Shown in pieces: positions 21,759-26,041 of a stretch of 26,041 bases of DNA. Position numbers and translations under genes: made by a program. How positions within the stretch are numbered: position 1 is the first letter of the stretch; each line of letters begins with the position of its first letter. Source of the DNA: Spirochaetaceae bacterium (GTDB lineage: Bacteria; Spirochaetota; Spirochaetia; Treponematales; Breznakiellaceae); contig JAIRMO010000130.1 of assembly GCA_031258625.1 (NCBI GenBank), positions 1 to 26,041 of the forward strand, written 5' to 3'. Under the pieces are notes generated by a model. That model was not told where the DNA came from. It ran no database searches and was given only the letters and a program-made list of their open reading frames with translations.

Positions 21759-22592
21759 ATGGGTACGACCATTGTCTGTATAGGCAGCGGGAACATGGGA
21801 AGGGCCTTGATGCGCGGGGCCGCGGGAATCGCCGGCGGGGAAAACCTGGGGTTTACCGACTCGGATAAGCCCAAGGCGGTGGAGGCCGCCCAAGCCCTGG
21901 GGGCCCGGGTTTTTGATTCCAGCAGTGATGCGGTAAAAAAAGGGGATTTTGTTTTTCTTGCGGTAAAACCCCAGGCGCTTTCCGGGGTACTCCGGGAGAT
22001 AAAACCGGCGGTAAATGAACGGAGGGCCTTAAAGAACCCCGTAACCCTGGTTTCCATGGCCGCGGGGTTCAGTATCAAAAAAATAGAGGACGAGCTGGAA
22101 AGCCCCGGCCAGCCGGTGATCCGGATCATGCCCAACACCCCCGCCCTGATCTCCCGGGGGATGATCGTTCTGGCGGCTTCCCCGGGGGTGGGGGAAGAAA
22201 CGATCGTCGAATTGGAACGGCTCCTGGCCAATTCCGGCATGGTAGACCGGCTTGAGGAAAAATACCTGGACGCGGTTACCGGCCTTTCCGGTTCAGGTCC
22301 GGCCTTTGGGTATATCTTTATCGAGGCCCTGGCCGACGGCGGTGTCCGGGCGGGGCTTCCCCGGGACAAGGCCCTGGCTTACGCGGCCCAGACGGTTCTG
22401 GGGGCGGCGGCCATGGTCAAAGAAACGGGTAAGCATCCGGGGGAACTCAAGGACATGGTGGCTTCCCCCGGGGGTACCACCATCGCCGGAATCGCCGCCC
22501 TGGAGCGGTCCGGCTTCCGGGGTATCGTGATGAACGCCGTGGACGCCGCCTTTAAGCGGTCCATGGAACTGGGGGGCCATAGGCCCTTTTAG
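21759..22592 (+). CDS. proC: Pyrroline-5-carboxylate reductase
   Basis: A 277-residue NAD(P)H-dependent enzyme that makes proline from pyrroline-5-carboxylate, the last step of the pathway begun by proB and proA upstream. The Rossmann start TIVCIGSGNMGRALM, LAVKPQ, RIMPNTPALI, GLSGSGPAFGYIFIEALADG and the signature SPGGTTIAGIAALE are all present. GAAGGA is 6 nt before ATG 21759. An in-frame ATG at 21714 would put the start inside the leader hairpin and is rejected. The final codons after MELGG (His-Arg-Pro-Phe) and the stop TAG are supplied by dispersed repeat family 1, so the original C-terminus has been replaced or extended by a few residues. Confidence 0.96.
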   Translation: MGTTIVCIGSGNMGRALMRGAAGIAGGENLGFTDSDKPKAVEAAQALGARVFDSSSDAVKKGDFVFLAVKPQALSGVLREIKPAVNERRALKNPVTLVSMAAGFSIKKIEDELESPGQPVIRIMPNTPALISRGMIVLAASPGVGEETIVELERLLANSGMVDRLEEKYLDAVTGLSGSGPAFGYIFIEALADGGVRAGLPRDKALAYAAQTVLGAAAMVKETGKHPGELKDMVASPGGTTIAGIAALERSGFRGIVMNAVDAAFKRSMELGGHRPF

Positions 22593-22772
22593 GCCCCTGG
22601 AGGGCGGCCCCCGGGGAACGCGCGGCGCCCTCCTTCGCCCGCCAGTGGGGTTATGCCCCCGGAGCGGGGCGGCAAAAGAGCGGGCCGCTCCCTCCTCCGC
22701 CTACCACCGGCAGGTGAAGGAGGACGCGGCCCGTTGGCCGTCCGCCCCGCTCCAGGGGCTGAAACCTGCCGG
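22578..22772 (+). repeat. Dispersed repeat family 1, copy B, overlapping the end of proC
   Basis: The first 35 bases (22578-22612) match copy A at 17275-17309 with one difference. The element then folds into stems. GGAGGGCG (22599-22606) pairs with CGCCCTCC (22626-22633). GGAGCGGGGCGG (22661-22672) pairs with CCGCCCCGCTCC (22742-22753) and extends by five further pairs after one mismatch. CGGGCCGC (22681-22688) pairs with GCGGCCCG (22726-22733). CCGGCAGGT (22708-22716) pairs alternatively with ACCTGCCGG (22764-22772). It fills the 227-bp gap between proC and the aspS promoter. It may also work as a transcription or mRNA-end barrier. Confidence 0.7.
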
Positions 22773-22784
22773 CGGGTCCAACCC

Positions 22785-22813
22785 TTGCCAGGCCGTTCCT
22801 CAAAGGTTATAGT
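22785..22813 (+). promoter_or_regulatory. sigma-70 promoter of aspS, predicting a leaderless mRNA
   Basis: TTGCCA (22785-22790), 17-bp spacer, TATAGT (22808-22813). A start 7 bp after the -10 box falls on the A of the aspS ATG at 22820. The only purine-rich box nearby (AAAGG at 22802-22806) is too far for a Shine-Dalgarno. Confidence 0.6.
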
Positions 22814-22819
22814 TAGTTT

Positions 22820-24715
22820 ATGGAACTCTTGAAGCGTACAACCACATGCGGAGCCTTGGGTAAGGCCGATATAGGGAAACAGGTGATCCTCAACGGCTGG
22901 GTACACCGGAAACGGGATCACGGGGGGGTATCCTTCATTAACCTCCGGGACCGGTACGGGATAACCCAGGTGGTGGTGGATACCTCCGGGGAAACCGGGA
23001 CGGATCAGGAATTGGCCGCCCTGGCCGGGGAACTCCGGAACGAGTACTGTATCGCCGTGGAAGGGCTGGTCCGTCCCCGGCCCCCTTCCATGGTGAACCC
23101 TGACATGGCTACCGGTGAAATCGAGGTGGCCGCCCAAAAACTCCTTTTATTAAACCGTTCCGAGGTACTCCCCTTCCAGATCGATGAGGAATCCGACGCC
23201 AAGGAGGAAACCCGCCTTAAATACCGGTACCTGGACCTCCGCTCCGGGGGTATGCAGCGGCGGATCCGGCTCCGCAGCGAGGTGTGTTTCGCGGTCCGGG
23301 AATGGATGACTTCTCAGGGCTTTTACGAAATTGAGACCCCCACCTTTATCCGTTCCACCCCCGAGGGCGCCCGGGATTACCTGGTGCCCTCCCGGCTCTA
23401 TCCGGGGAAATTCTACGCCCTGCCCCAGTCCCCCCAGCTCTACAAACAGCTCCTCATGGTGGCGGGGTTTGACAAGTATTTTCAGATTGCCCGCTGTTAC
23501 CGGGATGAGGACGCCCGGGGAGACCGGCAGCCTGAATTTACCCAGATCGATATTGAAATGTCCTTTGTAAGCCGGGAGGATGTCCTTGCCGTTACCGAGG
23601 GCCTTTTGGGGTATGTTTTTAAAAAAACCCTGAACCGGGAACTCCCCCCCCGGTTTACCCGGTTGACCTTTGAGGAGGCCCTGGAACGGTACGGTACGGA
23701 TAAGCCGGATTTGCGTTTTGATATGCCCCTCCGGGACTTCGGCCCCTATGCGGTGGAAGGGGGGTTCGGGGCCTTTAAGGACGCCCTGGCCGCGGGAGAA
23801 GCGGCAAAGGCGGCCGCGGCGGCCCGGGGGATCACCCAAAGCGGGGGCGGGGTAAAAGCCCTGGTGGTCCCCGGGGAACTCATGGGCCGGGCGGGGAAGA
23901 GCCCCTATTCCCGGAAGCAGATCGAGGAGCTTGAAGCCCAGGCGAAGATCTACCGGGCCAAGGGCCTGGCCTGGATGAAGGTGGCGGGTACCGGGGACGC
24001 CCCGGTTCTTGAGGGGGGAGTTTCCAAGTTTTTTGGGGACGGAAGCCCCGGCGGAGCCCTGACCCGGAAGATCCTTTCCGGCTTGGAGGCCAAACCCGGG
24101 GATCTTATCCTCGTTACCGCCGATGCCGACCGGCGGATCGCCAACATCGCCCTGGGGGCGGTACGGTCCAAACTTGGCCGGGACCTGGGCCTCTTGGACC
24201 CCCATCGCTTTGAATTTGCCTGGATCCTGGATTTTCCCCTCTTTGAATTTAACGAAGAGGAAAACCGCTGGGAAGCGGCCCACCATATGTTCTCCTATCC
24301 CCAGGATCGGTACCATGGGGTTCTGGAACAGGACCCCGGGGCGGTCAAGGGGGATCTCTACGACCTGGTCCTCAACGGGTTTGAAGCGGCGTCGGGTTCT
24401 ATTCGTATCCACGATCCGGAACTGCAGAACCGGGTCTTTAAGGTGGTGGGGCTTAACCCGGAGGAGGCGGAACAAAAATTCGGCTTCCTCACCGGGGCCT
24501 TTAAATACGGCGCCCCCCCCCACGGGGGGATCGCCCCGGGGCTGGACCGGCTGGTGATGCTCATGGCCGGGGAAACGTCGATCAAAGAGGTGATCGCCTT
24601 CCCCAAAAACTCCTTCGCGGTGAGCCCCATGGACGACAGCCCTGGGGAGGTGGATCAAAAACAACTGAATGAACTCCACCTGGCGGTTGCGAGGCCCCCT
24701 GAAAAAAAGCCGTGA
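22820..24715 (+). CDS. aspS: Aspartyl-tRNA synthetase
   Basis: A 631-residue class IIb synthetase, slightly longer than the usual ~590. Parts in order: OB-fold anticodon-binding domain (LNGWVHRKRDHGGVSFINLR), class II motif 1 region, motif 2 (CYRDEDARGDRQPEF, from ~225), the bacterial GAD insertion (~290-420), and motif 3 (HGGIAPGLDRLVMLMAG, ~570-585). Residue H34 occupies the position of E. coli Leu30. His at the equivalent site in P. aeruginosa AspRS is associated with non-discriminating enzymes that also charge tRNA-Asn, so this may be ND-AspRS working with GatCAB. The ATG has no good Shine-Dalgarno and may start a leaderless mRNA. Its TGA overlaps the GTG start of the chromate-transporter gene. 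Confidence 0.95.
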   Translation: MELLKRTTTCGALGKADIGKQVILNGWVHRKRDHGGVSFINLRDRYGITQVVVDTSGETGTDQELAALAGELRNEYCIAVEGLVRPRPPSMVNPDMATGEIEVAAQKLLLLNRSEVLPFQIDEESDAKEETRLKYRYLDLRSGGMQRRIRLRSEVCFAVREWMTSQGFYEIETPTFIRSTPEGARDYLVPSRLYPGKFYALPQSPQLYKQLLMVAGFDKYFQIARCYRDEDARGDRQPEFTQIDIEMSFVSREDVLAVTEGLLGYVFKKTLNRELPPRFTRLTFEEALERYGTDKPDLRFDMPLRDFGPYAVEGGFGAFKDALAAGEAAKAAAAARGITQSGGGVKALVVPGELMGRAGKSPYSRKQIEELEAQAKIYRAKGLAWMKVAGTGDAPVLEGGVSKFFGDGSPGGALTRKILSGLEAKPGDLILVTADADRRIANIALGAVRSKLGRDLGLLDPHRFEFAWILDFPLFEFNEEENRWEAAHHMFSYPQDRYHGVLEQDPGAVKGDLYDLVLNGFEAASGSIRIHDPELQNRVFKVVGLNPEEAEQKFGFLTGAFKYGAPPHGGIAPGLDRLVMLMAGETSIKEVIAFPKNSFAVSPMDDSPGEVDQKQLNELHLAVARPPEKKP

Positions 24716-25290
24716 AAGAATACCTGGACCTTTTGTGGACCTTCTTTAAAATGGGGTGTCTTACCTTTGGCGGGGGATATGCCATGCTCCCCGTGATTGA
24801 GCGGGAACTGGTACGGCGTAAGGGCTGGGCCGCCATGGAGGAGGTGATGGATTATTACGCCATAGGCCAGGTTACCCCGGGGATTATCGCGGTAAACGTT
24901 TCCACCTTTATCGGATACAAAAGAAAGGGCCTCTTGGGGGGGATCCTGGCTACCCTGGGGTTTGTATTCCCTTCCCTCATCATCATCACCATCATCGCCC
25001 TGGGGCTTCAAAATTTCGCCGGATTGGAGGCGGTTCAGCATGCCCTCAAGGGGATCCGGGTGGCGGTGGGGGCCCTGATCCTGGATGCGGTAGCTAAACT
25101 CTTTAAAGGGGCGGTGAAGGACCTCAAGTCCCTGGGGATATGCCTTGCGGTCTTCGGCCTTTCGGTGTTTGTTAAGGCTTCCCCGGTGCTGGTGGTGTTG
25201 AGCGCGGGCCTGGTGGGGTTCCTGCTGTACCGGCCCCCCAATAAAAGCCCGGGGAGTGCCCCCCCCGGTTCCGGGAAAGAAAAACCGTGA
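24712..25290 (+). CDS. chrA: Chromate transporter ChrA, first half (short-chain CHR protein)
   Basis: A 192-residue integral membrane protein, one CHR domain. The signature FKMGCLTFGGGYAMLPVIER near the N-terminus is followed by AIGQVTPGIIAVNVSTFIGY and the hydrophobic FVFPSLIIITIIAL; about five membrane segments can be drawn. Short CHR proteins act as pairs with opposite orientation, as here, and are annotated as chromate or sulfate-related transporters; physiological substrates are often unproven. It starts with GTG inside the aspS stop (GTGA), a 4-nt overlap, and ends in the same way with the next gene. The C-terminal tail is Pro/Gly/Lys-rich. Confidence 0.9.
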   Translation: MKEYLDLLWTFFKMGCLTFGGGYAMLPVIERELVRRKGWAAMEEVMDYYAIGQVTPGIIAVNVSTFIGYKRKGLLGGILATLGFVFPSLIIITIIALGLQNFAGLEAVQHALKGIRVAVGALILDAVAKLFKGAVKDLKSLGICLAVFGLSVFVKASPVLVVLSAGLVGFLLYRPPNKSPGSAPPGSGKEKP

Positions 25291-25838
25291 TTCTATTCAT
25301 TCTCTTGGGGGAATTCTTTAAAATCGGCCTTTTTTCCGTAGGCGGGGGCCTGGCTACCCTGCCTTTCCTCTACCAACTGGCGGACCGTTACGATTGGTTG
25401 AGCTACGAGACCATCGCCGATATGATCGCCATCTCCGAATCCACCCCCGGAGCCATCGGGGTGAATATGGCCACCTATGCGGGGTTTCAGGCCGCGGGGA
25501 TGGCCGGTGCGGTGATCGCCACCCTGGGGCTCGTCGCCCCTTCGATTATCGTGATCCTCATCGTGGCCCGGATTCTCACCGCCTTTAAGGAGAGCCCCCT
25601 GGTGGCTTCGGTTTTTCGCGGCCTCAGGCCCGCGGCCACGGGGCTTATCGCCGCCGCGGGTTTTGGGGTGATCCGGCTTTCCCTGTACAACGGAGCGGCC
25701 CCCCTCTGGTATGGCCGGATCCGCTGGCAGGAGTTGGTCTTGTTTGCCCTGCTGTTCCTGCTCATCCGCCGCTTCAAAAAACACCCGGTGTGGTACATCC
25801 TGGCGGCGGGCATCGCGGGGATCCTATGGGGCTTATAA
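25287..25838 (+). CDS. chrA: Chromate transporter ChrA, second half (short-chain CHR protein)
   Basis: A 183-residue CHR-domain membrane protein paired with the preceding gene. FFKIGLFSVGGGLATLPFLY is the first signature, ISESTPGAIGVNMATYAGF the second, and APSIIVILIVARI the following membrane segment. It begins with a GTG overlapping the previous TGA (GTGA), so the two halves are probably made in equal amounts. Its stop TAA shares the sequence TTATAA with the stop of the convergent thioesterase gene, a 6-bp overlap. No terminator separates them. Confidence 0.9.
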   Translation: MILFILLGEFFKIGLFSVGGGLATLPFLYQLADRYDWLSYETIADMIAISESTPGAIGVNMATYAGFQAAGMAGAVIATLGLVAPSIIVILIVARILTAFKESPLVASVFRGLRPAATGLIAAAGFGVIRLSLYNGAAPLWYGRIRWQELVLFALLFLLIRRFKKHPVWYILAAGIAGILWGL

Positions 25839-26041
25839 GGCGGAACTCTTAGGGGGTCGCAGGTGTTCTTCGAGGAGTTTCTTTTTATCCTCCGGGATGG
25901 GAATGCTTTTCTCGTTAATAAAATCGTAGTGGACAACCACCGCCGTACCCGTGGAACAGAGCCGCCCTTCCTGCCAGGCCTCGTGGCCTACCGTAAAAGA
26001 TTTGGTTCCTATCCGTTCCACAAAGGTTCTGATTTCCACAT
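25833..26041 (-). CDS. 4HBT (hotdog-fold) acyl-CoA thioesterase, C-terminal part (runs off the window)
   Basis: The last 69 residues of a hotdog-fold thioesterase of the YbgC/FcbC type. EIRTFVERIGTKSFTVGHEA and LCSTGTAVVVHYDF correspond to the central helix-to-strand part and the strand that ends the fold (usually ...a.g.tv.v.vd). A charged C-terminal helix follows (IPEDKKKLLEEHL). The catalytic Asp near the N-terminus would lie outside the window. The Met at 26039 is internal, not a start. The gene converges with the ChrA pair and overlaps it by 6 bp. Confidence 0.8.
   Translation of the reverse strand, partial: VEIRTFVERIGTKSFTVGHEAWQEGRLCSTGTAVVVHYDFINEKSIPIPEDKKKLLEEHLRPPKSSAL

Noticed and set aside
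22600..22775. CRISPR-like array in the proC-aspS gap
   Set aside because: Repeats are inverted, of different sequence and not regularly spaced; no direct repeat-spacer pattern exists anywhere in the window.
23150..24679. 509-codon open frame antisense to aspS, and the long antisense frames over proC/proB (21062-22369)
   Set aside because: They lie opposite clear enzymes in GC-rich DNA with strong codon bias, have low-complexity composition and match no family pattern.

Overview
The window looks like chromosomal DNA from a treponeme-like spirochaete (Treponemataceae), probably one of the high-GC free-living or termite-gut lineages. The evidence is a FlaA periplasmic-flagellum sheath protein, a spirochaete-type radical SAM/SPASM protein, a synthetase-only RelA/SpoT protein with TPRs, AroH-type chorismate mutase, a paired ChrA, and abundant palindromic intergenic repeats in GC-rich DNA. 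The species is an inference; nothing here fixes it.

Layout. (1) 1-2388: the start of a J-domain-like gene (minus strand) diverges from proS, which carries a one-base frameshift in its editing domain. (2) 2389-3331: a 943-bp stretch without an intact gene. It holds a ~380-bp element bounded by 15-bp inverted repeats, a tRNA-Arg(CCG) gene, and a decayed HigA/XRE-type antitoxin remnant. (3) 3332-11645: a tightly coupled run of seven genes, most overlapping by 4 nt. They encode an SpsF-like/radical SAM/SPASM fusion, a GT2-like glycosyltransferase, an SpsF-like nucleotidylyltransferase, a PseG/SpsG-like protein fused to a methyltransferase, an ATP-grasp ligase, a periplasmic N-acetylmuramoyl-L-alanine amidase and a GerMN protein. 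flaA follows with its own sigma-70 promoter and a strong terminator. (4) 12923-16200: an alarmone synthetase-TPR protein, the CCA-adding enzyme (minus) and thiamine pyrophosphokinase. (5) 16260-19303: an SPFH-like membrane protein (minus), a small membrane protein coupled to AroH, and a lipoprotein polysaccharide deacetylase (minus) behind a perfect consensus promoter. (6) 19430-22592: proA, proB (no PUA domain) and proC, a complete glutamate-to-proline pathway. (7) 22820-26041: aspS translationally coupled to a split chromate-transporter pair, and the end of a 4HBT thioesterase.

The best candidate for an undescribed system is the 3332-10046 cluster. Two SpsF-like domains, a PseG/SpsG-like domain, a methyltransferase, a glycosyltransferase, an ATP-grasp ligase and a SPASM radical SAM enzyme are transcribed together next to the cell-wall amidase and flaA. 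This suggests an activated-sugar pathway that decorates a surface or periplasmic-flagellum component; substrate and target are unknown. The second theme is repeat content: at least two dispersed repeat families occur twice each in the window. One copy supplies the last codons and stop of proC, and one family lies in opposite orientations.
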